NCBI RefSeq assembly: GCF_004564235.1
Contig: NZ_SOMN01000001.1
Location: forward strand, 62,001 to 126,000
Source: Cohnella luojiensis
GTDB lineage: Bacteria; Bacillota; Bacilli; Paenibacillales; Paenibacillaceae
Reading direction: 5' to 3'
DNA length: 64,000 nucleotides
Positions within the stretch are counted from its first letter, which is position 1, and the number at the start of each line of letters is the position of its first letter. The translations under genes and the position numbers were made by a program. This document shows, piece after piece, positions 1-8,765 of this stretch. Under the pieces are notes generated by a model. That model was not told the DNA's origin and did not search any database. It was given only the letters and a program-made list of their open reading frames with translations.

Positions 1-1
1 C

Positions 2-76
2 GACGCCGCATTTACCGCGTTAGCGGCTGGTTGGTATGCGCACGCGATGGAGCGCAAGTACGCAATCGGCAAGTAA
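2..76 (+). CDS. C-terminal end of an unidentified protein (partial)
   Basis: An open frame enters from the left edge and stops at TAA 74-76, giving the last 24 residues, which end in ERKYAIGK. Too little is visible to assign a family. An inverted GGTTTC/GAAACC pair at about 99-124 follows it but has no T-run, so it is a weak terminator candidate at best. The frame itself could also be chance. Confidence 0.4.
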   Translation, partial: DAAFTALAAGWYAHAMERKYAIGK

Positions 77-144
77 CGCGATCTTGCATGAATCCGGAGG
101 TTTCATTACAATAGAACGAGAAACCGACGGGAGTGAAGCGCGAT

Positions 145-447
145 ATGAATTGCAAAATAACCCGGAACGCAGCTAACGTTCTGCGCCGTGAATTGGACAA
201 GCCGGAAAACGCGGACAAAAAATTAAAAGTATTCATCACCCATAGTCACGGAGACCATGCGCACTATGGTATGGATTTGGGCCAGCCGACGGATAAGGAT
301 GAGGTCGTCTCGACAGACAAGGAGATCGATGTCATTCTGACTAAAGGGGAAGAACTTCTCGACGGCGTCAAGATCGACTACCTGTATTTCCCTAAGGAAG
401 GGTTTGTCATTACGAATCCAAGCAAGGGCAATCATGGAGACCACTGA
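145..447 (+). CDS. HesB/IscA-like small protein (HesB-YutM type)
   Basis: About 100 residues with the layout of HesB-like proteins: an N-terminal ITRNAANVLRREL helix, a central VFITHSHGDHAHYGMDLG strand region and a C-terminal ITNPSKGNHGDH tail. The three invariant cysteines of true A-type Fe-S carriers are not seen, so an Fe-S scaffold role is unproven; it belongs to the short cysteine-poor HesB group common in Bacillales. The chosen start is ATG 145, which has GGAG about 11 bases upstream; GTG 133 in the same frame is possible but lies on the SD itself. Its stop overlaps the next gene by 14 bases, implying co-translation. Confidence 0.7.
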   Translation: MNCKITRNAANVLRRELDKPENADKKLKVFITHSHGDHAHYGMDLGQPTDKDEVVSTDKEIDVILTKGEELLDGVKIDYLYFPKEGFVITNPSKGNHGDH

Positions 448-688
448 TAAAGAGCAACTCGCTCCGCTTAACGATATCCGGATCTGCGACAAATGTAAGC
501 ATATGCGGGTAAAGACGATGCTGTCCAAGTTGCAGAAGCTTGCGCCGGAAGCCGAGATCAAGGTAGCTTGCAAGTCTTATTGCGGTCCATGCTCCCGATA
601 TGCCTTCATCTTCATTAACGGTCGATATGTCACCGCTCCGACTGAGGATGAAGCGATTGAGAAAGCGCGCAAATACGTAAAGGTTTAA
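434..688 (+). CDS. DUF1450 family protein (YuzB-like)
   Basis: 84 residues. Features seen are an N-terminal IRICDKCKHM with CxxC, a second pair in CKSYCGPC, then FIFINGRYVTAPTEDEAIEKARKYV. This is the DUF1450/YuzB pattern, a small thioredoxin-like-sized protein with two CxxC-type pairs that could bind metal or a thiol; its function is not known. Start ATG 434 was chosen over 404 because homologues of this family begin just before the first Cys pair. It overlaps the HesB-like gene, a pairing also seen in other Bacillales, and ends just before a bidirectional terminator. Confidence 0.75.
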   Translation: METTDKEQLAPLNDIRICDKCKHMRVKTMLSKLQKLAPEAEIKVACKSYCGPCSRYAFIFINGRYVTAPTEDEAIEKARKYVKV

Positions 689-699
689 TTTTGGCGAAA

Positions 700-734
700 A
701 AAGAACGCGGAAAGGGAAGACCTCCGCGTTCTTT
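700..734. terminator. Bidirectional terminator between DUF1450 gene and LTA-synthase-like gene
   Basis: Perfect 12-bp stem (700-711 with 723-734) around an 11-base loop. A run of A precedes it, which gives a T-run for the minus-strand gene, and a weaker T-rich stretch follows it on the plus strand. Confidence 0.85.
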
Positions 735-747
735 GTTTGTGCGATTT

Positions 748-2739
748 TTACTTCTCGTTCTCGTCCTCGTCGTGGAACGTAGATATAAGGTCGTTCTCGA
801 TGACTCTGTCGGATATATTAAGATCCTGTTTGGCCGACTCCGCACCGGCGGCGCAGCTCGCTGAATCCGTAACGGCGGCGTCCCCGCCGTTAATGGAGTA
901 GCAAGTGCCGCTTCCGGTGATACCATTGCCGCTCGGGACGAAATAGAATTTGCCGTCCGTATAGCCGCCATTGCGGAATACAACGGACTTCGGCGCTTCG
1001 GATAACATGCTGACTCCCATGAGGTATCGTCCGTCCATCGGAATTCCCAGCAGGTGCATGACGGTCGGCGTCGTATCGATCTGACCGACTGCTTTTTCCA
1101 CTACGCCCGTATGCTCGTCATTAGGAAGATGGATGAAAAACGGAACTTTACGGACGATTCTGTCCTTGTCGATATCAGACACGGGGGCTCCGAAAAATTG
1201 CTCGTACAGCGTCCAATCGTATACGGAATTATCGTGGTCCCCGTAGAACATCAGGATAGTATCCTCCCATAATCCTGCATCCTTGAGGTATTCGATCAAC
1301 GAACCTACGGCAGAATCCACGTAATGGGTTGACTGCAAATAATCGCCCATAATCGTGCCTTGCAGCTCGCCGACATGCAGCTCCTGGTTGGAATAGGGCA
1401 ACTTGTAGGGGTGATGGCTTGACAAGGTGATCGTAAGGGCATAGAAGGGCGATTTGTTCCGCTCTTTCAGCTGTTCTACCGTCTGGCGGAAGAAGGACTC
1501 GTCGCCAAGCGACCAGCCGATCGGCTCATCGATCGTATAGTCCTTGATGTTGTAAAATTGGTCGTAATCCATGTTGCGATACATGTTATTCCGATTCCAG
1601 AAGCTTCCGTCATACGCGTGATGGACGGTTGCGTCATAGCCATCGCCCTTCACGATAGACGGGGCGCAATCGAATTCGTTGGCCGCGAAGCGAATGAAGG
1701 CGGATCCGGTTGGCAGCGGATGCATGGAGCAGCTTGTCAGTAAATCCGCATCCGACGTTCTTCCTTGTGCCGTCTGGTGATAGAAGTTAGGGAAATAAAC
1801 GCTTTGCCCGATGAGCTTGTTCAGGTTGGGGGTGATTTCCTCTTCTCCTATCGACCGTCCGATAACGAATTCCTGGAATGCTTCCATTTGGACGATCAGC
1901 ACGTTCTTCCCTTTGTATTGCCCGAAAAGAGGTTCATTCTCCATTTGCTTCTGAAGCTTAAGCCGATCTGCAAACCATTCCTTGGTTTCTTGGACCTCAG
2001 AGTCGGATATTTTCTCTCCGAACCAATGCTCTTTGGCGTATCGATAAGTATCATAACCATGAAAACCAAGCAAACCGGTTACATTGTAAATGGGGATGTT
2101 CCACCAGTTGCCGACGAACAGGCCTCTTGCCCAGCCATTCTTTTGCTCTACGACCGGGAAATAGATAAGAGCCCAACCGATTGCGAATACGAGGGTAGCG
2201 GGAATGAACTTTCGCCATAGGGTTTTACGAGGTGACAAGTAAGCGGTTCGGATAGCATGGGGATTGCGTTTGGCTGCATGCCGCCGCAAAACCCATCCCG
2301 CAAGGGCAAACGCTACAGGGATATCGGCAAAGAGGAGGAGGTCCTCCGCCCGGATCAGGCTCCATATGCTCGCTTGTAATTCGCCGACTTGACCGGCTTG
2401 AAGAAGAACCGGCACGGAAATGAAATCTTTGAAGTATCGGAAGTAAATCAGATCCGCGAATAGAAGAATAGATAAGATGAGCCCAAGCAAAGCGAGCGAA
2501 ACCGCTCTTGCGCGGCGTCCAAGGAAGATGGTCCAGAAAGAAGCCAGCAGAACGGCGCCGAGATTCACGGCCCACTTCCAGTAGTTCATGCCGCCAACGT
2601 TGAATTGATGATCCAGCTCATTCAATTTAAACAACATTGAAGCCACGAGCAGGGTGATACCCCATAGAGGCCAAAACTGGAGCCCTTTAATTGACCATTG
2701 AAGGCCGCTGAGGGCAACGGTGCGTAACCGCGCTAACAT
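748..2739 (-). CDS. LTA synthase family sulfatase (membrane phosphoglycerol transferase-like)
   Basis: 663 residues. The N-terminal ~230 residues hold about five hydrophobic segments; the rest is an extracellular alkaline-phosphatase/sulfatase fold. Visible active-site pieces are IVQMEAF (metal Glu), QGRTSDAD with the catalytic Thr at about residue 330, and FYGDHDN (metal Asp/His). The family polymerises glycerolphosphate from phosphatidylglycerol onto a lipid anchor (LtaS) or primes it; several paralogues are usual in this group, so LtaS itself is not asserted. The C-terminus carries an extra tail of roughly 60 residues with two Cys and an acidic end. Start ATG 2739 has an AAGGAAG site 8 bases upstream on the minus strand. 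Confidence 0.88.
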   Translation of the reverse strand: MLARLRTVALSGLQWSIKGLQFWPLWGITLLVASMLFKLNELDHQFNVGGMNYWKWAVNLGAVLLASFWTIFLGRRARAVSLALLGLILSILLFADLIYFRYFKDFISVPVLLQAGQVGELQASIWSLIRAEDLLLFADIPVAFALAGWVLRRHAAKRNPHAIRTAYLSPRKTLWRKFIPATLVFAIGWALIYFPVVEQKNGWARGLFVGNWWNIPIYNVTGLLGFHGYDTYRYAKEHWFGEKISDSEVQETKEWFADRLKLQKQMENEPLFGQYKGKNVLIVQMEAFQEFVIGRSIGEEEITPNLNKLIGQSVYFPNFYHQTAQGRTSDADLLTSCSMHPLPTGSAFIRFAANEFDCAPSIVKGDGYDATVHHAYDGSFWNRNNMYRNMDYDQFYNIKDYTIDEPIGWSLGDESFFRQTVEQLKERNKSPFYALTITLSSHHPYKLPYSNQELHVGELQGTIMGDYLQSTHYVDSAVGSLIEYLKDAGLWEDTILMFYGDHDNSVYDWTLYEQFFGAPVSDIDKDRIVRKVPFFIHLPNDEHTGVVEKAVGQIDTTPTVMHLLGIPMDGRYLMGVSMLSEAPKSVVFRNGGYTDGKFYFVPSGNGITGSGTCYSINGGDAAVTDSASCAAGAESAKQDLNISDRVIENDLISTFHDEDENEK

Positions 2740-2762
2740 GACAAAACTTCCTTTCCGCGAAC

Positions 2763-2783
2763 GGCGATTTCTTAAGAATCGCC
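2763..2783. promoter_or_regulatory. Inverted repeat in the leader of the LTA-synthase-like gene
   Basis: GGCGATT and AATCGCC arms flank a 7-base centre containing CTTAAG, just upstream of the minus-strand ribosome binding site. It could be an operator or an mRNA hairpin; no known binding motif is recognised. Confidence 0.3.
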
Positions 2784-2906
2784 TAACCTAATGATTAACG
2801 CAATGTAAATAGTAAATAAAAAACAGTATAGCTCTTATGAAGGGGGATATTCAAACATTGTGGTAAAATGAAAGGATAAAGCCCAAAAGCGGAGGTATGT
2901 ATTCTT

Positions 2907-3545
2907 ATGAGCGTTTCGCCTGATCAATATTTCGACCGTCTATACGATAAAGATGAGGATTTGGAGAGAGTTATCGCAAGCATTCGAAAAGCCGGGATGC
3001 CGGAAATTTCAGTGGCGCAAGGCTATGGCAGGTTACTAACCTTCTTGATTTCGCTATCCCATTCGAGTTCCGTCTTGGAAATCGGTGCCTTAGGCGGATA
3101 TAGCGGTATATGCTTGGCGAGAGCGCTGCCGGTAGGAGGGAGACTCGTTTCATTAGAGCTTAAGCAGGAATATGCGGACCTGGCACGGTCGAATATGGAG
3201 GACGCTGGATTAGGGGAGAAAGCAGAATATCTCGTTGGGGATGCATCGGATAGTCTTGCCGAGCTGATCCGACAAGAAGCTCGCTTTGACTTTTTCTTCA
3301 TTGATGCGGATAAGGAAAGTTACCCTCATTATTTGGAGGAGTGCATAAAGCTTGCTAACGATGGGGCAATCATTGCGGCTGATAATACGCTCTTGCGAGG
3401 AAAGACGATCGATGATCTTAAGCAAGGACCTTCCGTGCTCGCCATGCGGCGATTCAACGAGATGATTGCACGGGACCCAAGGCTGATGGGAGTTCATTTG
3501 CCAGCCTACGATGGATTGGCATTAGCGAGAATTAAGCCAAAATAA
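2907..3545 (+). CDS. Class I SAM-dependent O-methyltransferase (YrrM/COG4122 group)
   Basis: 212 residues. The SAM-binding motif I is VLEIGALGGYSG at about residue 60, followed by the acidic SLELKQEY, then FDFFFIDADKESYPHYLE and IIAADNTLLRGK, all diagnostic of the PF01596-type O-methyltransferases with a metal-binding Asp/Asn set. Catechol-type, caffeoyl-CoA-type and tRNA wobble (TrmR/YrrM) enzymes share this fold, so the substrate is open. TrmR is absent from its usual place beside trhP1/trhP2 at 57.5 kb, which makes this gene a candidate for that role, but this is inference. Start ATG 2907 follows a GGAGGT site. It stands alone. Confidence 0.8.
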   Translation: MSVSPDQYFDRLYDKDEDLERVIASIRKAGMPEISVAQGYGRLLTFLISLSHSSSVLEIGALGGYSGICLARALPVGGRLVSLELKQEYADLARSNMEDAGLGEKAEYLVGDASDSLAELIRQEARFDFFFIDADKESYPHYLEECIKLANDGAIIAADNTLLRGKTIDDLKQGPSVLAMRRFNEMIARDPRLMGVHLPAYDGLALARIKPK

Positions 3546-3846
3546 GACACTTTGGGATCGGGAAACCCATCAAAAGCGAATTTTAAGTAAATTTTCGATA
3601 CTTTTTCGCAAATGTATAAAGTATTCATGAGATTAATTTAAATTTAGTTAGGATTATACTAATTTTTTACCCATCCACATGCTATAAATGCAATAAAAAG
3701 GAATTAATATGAACAATTTTTCATAAAGCAAAAATCACTTTTTACAATTTAATCAAATGCGGTGAATGAATATACGAAAAAAATGATTATTAAACAAAAA
3801 AGTAAGCGTTTTCTGTTATTTTAATGTCATTTTCAGTTACTTTTGA

Positions 3847-3863
3847 TGTAATGTAAAATTACA
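3847..3863 (+). promoter_or_regulatory. GlnR/TnrA-type box upstream of opp operon
   Basis: TGTAA-N7-TTACA matches the TGTNA-N7-TNACA core of GlnR/TnrA nitrogen-control sites exactly at the ends; the centre departs from the TnrA consensus at two positions. It is centred about 60 bases upstream of the predicted transcription start, somewhat further than usual for TnrA activation. Confidence 0.5.
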
Positions 3864-3879
3864 CTGCCATAAACTCTCA

Positions 3880-3908
3880 TTGCATAAACCGAACAATAAT
3901 AGTACTAT
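3880..3908 (+). promoter_or_regulatory. Predicted sigma-A promoter of oppABCDF
   Basis: TTGCAT, 17-base spacer, TACTAT. This places transcription start near 3915 and gives a leader of roughly 120 bases before oppA. Confidence 0.5.
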
Positions 3909-4033
3909 TTCTAATGTTCCAGCAAATTTCAATAACTATGAGATGGGTAAAATCATTGGATAGAATGAAGTTTGTTTGAGCGATGCATAGCATTAAATGC
4001 AATGATAGTCAAAAAAATCGGGGAGGCAACAGA

Positions 4034-5722
4034 ATGAATTTTAAGAAGATTTTCTCGACTGCGATGGCAGTCACGTTAGCAGGATCGTTGCTTGCGGCTT
4101 GCAGCAACAACAATAACAAAGGCGGGTCCGAAGCGAGCTCTTCGCCATCTGCAAGTCAAGCGTCCCAGACGCCGGCTGAAACCAAAACGCCTGCAGAAAT
4201 TCGTTTCACGCTTGCAAGCGAGCCGCCTAGCTTGGATCCGGCTTTGATGGTTGACGCTCAGTCCTCGATCGTAGCTTCCGGATTGTTCGACGGGCTTACG
4301 CGCCTTAACTCTGCAGGCGAGCCTGAGCCTGCAATCGCTAAAGATTGGAAAGCTTCCGACGATGGATTAACGTACACCTTCAATCTCCGCGATGACGCAA
4401 AATGGAGCAATGGAGATCCGGTAACCGCACATGATTTCGAATATTCTTGGAAACGAGCTCTGGCTCAAGAGACGGCTTCCGATTATGCTTACATGCTGTT
4501 CTATCTCGTGAATGGCGAGAAATACAACTCTGGCGAAGCTACTGCCGATCAAGTCGGTGTCAAAGCGACGGGAGATTATACTCTGGAAGTGAAATTGAAT
4601 ACGGCTACTCCGTACTTCAATAGCCTTGTCGCTCACTACACGTACTGGCCAGTAAACAAATCCGCTGTCGACGGCAAGCCGGAATGGGCTGCGGATGCTT
4701 CTACGATGGTTACAAACGGACCTTTCCTTCTGAAAGAATGGAAACACGGTGACAAGCTCGTACTCGAGAAAAACCCGAACTTCTACGACGCGGCTAAAGT
4801 CGGCTTCGACATGGCGACGATTACCCTTGTAGAAGACGCGTCCACCGTATTCAGCCTGTTCAACACAGACAAAATCGACTGGATCGGTGCCCAAGCGGGT
4901 GAAGTGCCGAGCGACCAAGTTCCGGGCATGGTTAAAGAAGGCAAAGCCGAAATCAAAACGATCGCTTCGACGTACTACTACTTGTTTAATACAAAACAAA
5001 AACCATTCAGCAATGTGAAAATCCGTAAAGCTTTCTCGATGGCGATTGAACGTCAATCGATCATCGACAACGTAACGAAAGCAAACCAAACACCTGCATT
5101 CGCTCTCGTACCGCCAAGTATCGCGGGTTCTGAAGGAAAATCTTTCCGCGAAATGTATCCGGACCAATCGTTCTCTTCCGAGAATGTGGAAGAAGCTAAG
5201 AAATTGCTCGCTGAAGGCCTGAAAGAAGAAGGTCTCGACAAGTTTCCTGAAACGACGTTGCTGTACAACACGAGCGAAGGCCACAAAGCAATCGCTGAAG
5301 CGGCAATCGACATGTGGCGTAAAAACCTCGGCATCGAGTTGAAGCTGTCCAACCAAGAGTGGGGTACGTTCCTCGAAACGAGAAAAGCAGGTCAATTCGG
5401 TATCGCTCGCGCAGGCTGGGGAGCTGACTTCAACCACGCGATCAACTTCACGTACGACTTGATCCACTCGAAATCCGGCAACAACGACGGTAAGTACAAC
5501 AATCCGGAAGTTGACAAGCTGCTTGACGGTTCTTTCAGCGCAACGGATGACGCGTCTCGCCTTGACATGATTTCCAAAGCAGAGAAAATCGCTTTGTCTG
5601 ATGACATGGCCGTAATGCCGATCTACTACTACACGACGGTAACGATGCAAAAACCAGGATTCAAAGACGTTGTATCCGACTACGCCGGTCACTTGGATTG
5701 GGCATTCGGAAGCAAAGAATAA
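4034..5722 (+). CDS. oppA: Oligopeptide ABC transporter substrate-binding lipoprotein
   Basis: 562 residues from ATG 4034, preceded by GGGGAGG. A lipoprotein signal peptide is plain: MNFKK, a hydrophobic stretch, then SLLAAC with the lipidated Cys at about residue 22, followed by an Asn/Ser/Pro-rich linker. The rest is an SBP family 5 domain: IRFTLASEPPSLDPAL, GLTRLN, AIAKDWKASDDGLTYTFNLRDDAKWSNGDPVTAHDF, NGPFLLKEW and YNNPEVDKLL. It captures extracellular peptides for OppBCDF. A perfect hairpin separates it from oppB, which would let it be made in excess over the permease. Strong, optimal-looking codon use compared with the genes around it. Confidence 0.93.
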   Translation: MNFKKIFSTAMAVTLAGSLLAACSNNNNKGGSEASSSPSASQASQTPAETKTPAEIRFTLASEPPSLDPALMVDAQSSIVASGLFDGLTRLNSAGEPEPAIAKDWKASDDGLTYTFNLRDDAKWSNGDPVTAHDFEYSWKRALAQETASDYAYMLFYLVNGEKYNSGEATADQVGVKATGDYTLEVKLNTATPYFNSLVAHYTYWPVNKSAVDGKPEWAADASTMVTNGPFLLKEWKHGDKLVLEKNPNFYDAAKVGFDMATITLVEDASTVFSLFNTDKIDWIGAQAGEVPSDQVPGMVKEGKAEIKTIASTYYYLFNTKQKPFSNVKIRKAFSMAIERQSIIDNVTKANQTPAFALVPPSIAGSEGKSFREMYPDQSFSSENVEEAKKLLAEGLKEEGLDKFPETTLLYNTSEGHKAIAEAAIDMWRKNLGIELKLSNQEWGTFLETRKAGQFGIARAGWGADFNHAINFTYDLIHSKSGNNDGKYNNPEVDKLLDGSFSATDDASRLDMISKAEKIALSDDMAVMPIYYYTTVTMQKPGFKDVVSDYAGHLDWAFGSKE

Positions 5723-5766
5723 GAATAAACCAATTCAATTTAAGCACCTCGGTAACTCATGACTTT

Positions 5767-5800
5767 GAAAGGTATATATAGATGCCTATATATACCTTTC
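5767..5800 (+). terminator. Intercistronic hairpin between oppA and oppB
   Basis: Perfect 15-bp AT-rich stem (5767-5781 with 5786-5800) with a 4-base loop and no downstream T-run. It probably acts as mRNA 3'-end stabiliser or partial attenuator, giving more OppA than permease. Confidence 0.75.
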
Positions 5801-5840
5801 ATCGTTATATATCATTGGTAGAACGGGCGGGTGGGATCAA

Positions 5841-6776
5841 TTGATTCGCTATGTATTAAAAAAATTCATGTTCATGCTGATGTCGTTGTTTTTCTTGATA
5901 ACAGCGACATTTGTGCTTATGAACGCCGTGCCAGGAAGTCCGTTGCAATCCGAAAAAGCAACTAGCGAACAAATCCAGAAAAATCTAGAAGCTTATTATG
6001 GCTTGGATAAGCCGTTAATCGTACAATACGGAGTTTATTTGAAAAACCTCGTGCAAGGAGATCTTGGGATCTCCATGAAAAAGAAATTTCAAGCAGTGGA
6101 CAAAATCATCGGTGATTCTTTCAAATATTCACTTAAACTTGGCCTCGTGTCCATAGTTACTTCGGTAGTTGTGGGTTGCATTCTGGGCATTATCTCAGCG
6201 ATGTATCATCGCAAGTTTCTGGATAATTTCTCGATGATTTTAGCCGTTATCGGTTTATCTATTCCAAGTTTGGTCATTGCTCCGGTATTACAGTATTTAT
6301 TGGCCGTGAAAATTGAGGCGTTTGAAGTGGCTGGCTTGAATCGTCCAATGGATTACGTACTTCCGACGATCGCACTATCTGCCGCTTCAATCGCTTTTAT
6401 CGCCAGGTTGATCCGTTCAACCATGATAGAAGTTTTAAATTCCGATTTTATTAAAACCGCGAAGTCCAAAGGTCTTGCCGGACATCTGATCGTATGGCGG
6501 CACGCGCTGCGTAATTCGATGTTGCCCGTCGTGACGTTTCTTGGCTTCCTGATGGCTAACGTTATTACCGGTTCCGTCGTCATCGAGAAAATTTTCGCGA
6601 TCCCGGGACTAGGCAAGTTCTTCGTCGAAAGTGTCTCGAACAGGGACTATCCGCTCATTATGGGCATTACGATTTTCTACGCCGTTATTCTTATGATAAG
6701 CCGACTATTGGCCGATATCGCCTATGTTCTGGTGGATCCACGCATAAGAATTTCCGGCGGAAAGGCAGGGAAGTAA
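5841..6776 (+). CDS. oppB: Oligopeptide ABC transporter permease OppB
   Basis: 311 residues. The start is TTG 5841, set by the GGTGGGA site just upstream. It has an N-terminal membrane segment, TFVLMNAVPGSPL, then the BPD_transp_1 domain with about six segments. The EAA-like coupling loop is seen as DFIKTAKSKGLAG-LIVWRHALRNSMLPVVT. It forms the membrane channel with OppC. Three bases separate it from oppC. Confidence 0.92.
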   Translation: MIRYVLKKFMFMLMSLFFLITATFVLMNAVPGSPLQSEKATSEQIQKNLEAYYGLDKPLIVQYGVYLKNLVQGDLGISMKKKFQAVDKIIGDSFKYSLKLGLVSIVTSVVVGCILGIISAMYHRKFLDNFSMILAVIGLSIPSLVIAPVLQYLLAVKIEAFEVAGLNRPMDYVLPTIALSAASIAFIARLIRSTMIEVLNSDFIKTAKSKGLAGHLIVWRHALRNSMLPVVTFLGFLMANVITGSVVIEKIFAIPGLGKFFVESVSNRDYPLIMGITIFYAVILMISRLLADIAYVLVDPRIRISGGKAGK

Positions 6777-6779
6777 ACC

Positions 6780-7715
6780 GTGCAATCCGAATCCAAATCG
6801 GGCGCGATTCGTCCAGACATGTTTACGCCCGTTAACCGCGACTCCAAACAATCGGAAAAAATCGAAAGGCCAAGACTAACCGCTTGGCAAGATATACGTC
6901 TTCGTCTGCTTAGTAACAAACTGGCCATGACGGGCTTATGGATCATGGTCGTTGTCGTCTTATTCGCCATTTTTGCACCTATTTTTTCGTCCTACGATCA
7001 TTTCACGAACGATCTGAGCAATACGAATCAAGCGCCTAGCAAGGAGCACTGGTTCGGTACGGATGATTTGGGCCGTGATTTGTTCGCAAGAACATGGAAA
7101 GGCGCTCAAGTGTCGTTGTTCGTAGGGATCGTTGCCGGTTTGATTGATTTGTTCTTCGGTATCATTTACGGAGGCATCATGGGATATTACGGCGGAAAAG
7201 TGGACGAATTCATGAACCGCTTCGCCGAGATTCTTTACGCGATTCCGTATTTGCTCGTTGTTATTCTTCTGCTCGTGGTTATGGAACCGAGTTTAACGAC
7301 CATTATTGTCGCGATGTCGATTACCGGTTGGATCAACATGGCCTGGATCGTCAGAGGCCAGATGATGCAATTGAAAAACCAAGAATACGCGCTGGCATCC
7401 AAAGCGCTTGGCGCAGGCTCGATGCGTATTATATTCCGGCATCTGATACCGAACGCTATGGGTCCGATTCTCGTTACGCTGACGCTTACTGTGCCTAGCG
7501 CGATTTTCACGGAAGCGTTCCTTAGCTTCCTCGGGCTCGGCGTTCAATCGCCTGTGGCCTCTTGGGGGACTATGATCAACGATGGGGTTAAATCGATGAC
7601 CATTTATCCATGGCGTTTGCTGTTCCCTGCGTTCTTCTTAAGCTTGACGATGTTCGCCTTTAATGTGTTCGGTGACGGATTGCGGGATGCGTTCGATCCG
7701 AAGCTGAAAACCTAA
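6780..7715 (+). CDS. oppC: Oligopeptide ABC transporter permease OppC
   Basis: 311 residues starting at GTG 6780. There is a cytosolic N-terminus of about 40 residues, a first membrane segment, the periplasmic-side HWFGTDDLGRDLFAR motif typical of OppC/DppC, and the coupling loop EYALASKALGAGSMRIIFRHLIPNAMGPILV. Partner of OppB. Directly downstream of oppB and 33 bases before oppD. Confidence 0.92.
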   Translation: MQSESKSGAIRPDMFTPVNRDSKQSEKIERPRLTAWQDIRLRLLSNKLAMTGLWIMVVVVLFAIFAPIFSSYDHFTNDLSNTNQAPSKEHWFGTDDLGRDLFARTWKGAQVSLFVGIVAGLIDLFFGIIYGGIMGYYGGKVDEFMNRFAEILYAIPYLLVVILLLVVMEPSLTTIIVAMSITGWINMAWIVRGQMMQLKNQEYALASKALGAGSMRIIFRHLIPNAMGPILVTLTLTVPSAIFTEAFLSFLGLGVQSPVASWGTMINDGVKSMTIYPWRLLFPAFFLSLTMFAFNVFGDGLRDAFDPKLKT

Positions 7716-7748
7716 ATAGAAAGACGCTGAAAGGAGGTCATGACCTTA

Positions 7749-8765
7749 ATGAAATCGATTCTAGACGTTCAAAACTTAAGCGTATCGTTTGCCGTATACG
7801 GAGGCGAGGTTCAGGCGGTCAGGGATGTCAGCTTTGACGTTAAGGAAGGGGAAGCCGTCGCGATCGTCGGTGAATCCGGCTCGGGCAAAAGCGTTACGGC
7901 CCAAACGATCATGCGACTCATTCAGACGCCTCCCGGAAAAATCAAAAAGGGGAAAGTGTTTCTCGATGGCCAGGACTTGATGAGCTTGTCCGAGAAAGAG
8001 ATGCAAAAAGTACGTGGCAACAAAATCGGGATGATCTTCCAAGATCCGATGACCTCGTTGAATCCGACGATGACGGTCGGCAAACAGATTATGGAGGGTT
8101 TGATTCAGCATCAGAGCTTAAGCGGCGCGAAGGCCAATGAACGCGTCCTTGAGTTGTTGACGTTGGTCGGCATTCCAAATCCCGAAACGCGCATCAATCA
8201 ATACCCGCACCAATTTTCCGGGGGCATGCGTCAACGGGTCATGATCGCGATCGCGCTCGCTTGTACACCCGCCCTACTCATCGCGGACGAACCGACGACC
8301 GCTCTCGATGTGACAATTCAAGCTCAAATTTTGACTTTAATGAAAGATCTCCAAGAGAAAACGAAAACCTCGATTATTTTGATCACGCACGATTTGGGCA
8401 TCGTAGCGGACATTTGTGACCGAGTAATCGTCATGTACGCCGGACAGATCGTAGAGACGGGTACGAAACATGAGATATTCAGTAACCCGCAGCATCCGTA
8501 CACGAAAGGGTTGCTGAAATCTTTGCCGCGTTTGGATCAAGCGAAGGATGAGCCGCTTATTCCGATTTTCGGTACGCCGCCCGATCTTATCAAGCCGCCG
8601 CAAGGCTGCGGATTTTGCAGCCGTTGCGATTCGGCGATGCGCATTTGCGAAACGGAAATTCCGGAACAGACGAAGATCAGCGACACGCAATCGGTACGTT
8701 GCTGGTTGCAGCATCCTTACGCGAAAGAGCAAGGTTCGGATGCCGGCAAGGAGGCAAGCGCATGA
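7749..8765 (+). CDS. oppD: Oligopeptide ABC transporter ATPase OppD
   Basis: 338 residues. Walker A GESGSGKS, Q-loop FQDPMTSLNP, signature FSGGMRQR, Walker B LLIADEPTTALD, switch His in ITHDLG, then the oligopeptide/dipeptide C-terminal extension with four Cys in GCGFCSRCDSAMRIC. ATG 7749 is preferred over ATG 7740 because the strong AAAGGAGGT at 7729-7737 ends only two bases before 7740 but is well spaced for 7749. Its last codons overlap oppF (ATGA). Confidence 0.93.
   Translation: MKSILDVQNLSVSFAVYGGEVQAVRDVSFDVKEGEAVAIVGESGSGKSVTAQTIMRLIQTPPGKIKKGKVFLDGQDLMSLSEKEMQKVRGNKIGMIFQDPMTSLNPTMTVGKQIMEGLIQHQSLSGAKANERVLELLTLVGIPNPETRINQYPHQFSGGMRQRVMIAIALACTPALLIADEPTTALDVTIQAQILTLMKDLQEKTKTSIILITHDLGIVADICDRVIVMYAGQIVETGTKHEIFSNPQHPYTKGLLKSLPRLDQAKDEPLIPIFGTPPDLIKPPQGCGFCSRCDSAMRICETEIPEQTKISDTQSVRCWLQHPYAKEQGSDAGKEASA

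Larger units (their letters stand above)
3546..4033 (+). other. Long AT-rich leader region upstream of oppA
   Basis: 488 bases without a gene, clearly more AT-rich than its surroundings. It contains the GlnR/TnrA-like box and the oppA promoter listed below, then an untranslated leader of about 120 bases. No terminator with a clear T-run is seen for the upstream methyltransferase gene. Confidence 0.6.

Noticed and set aside
4367-5692. 441-codon minus-strand ORF opposite oppA
   Set aside because: It is a shadow of oppA caused by codon bias; the protein has no domain pattern and there is no SD.
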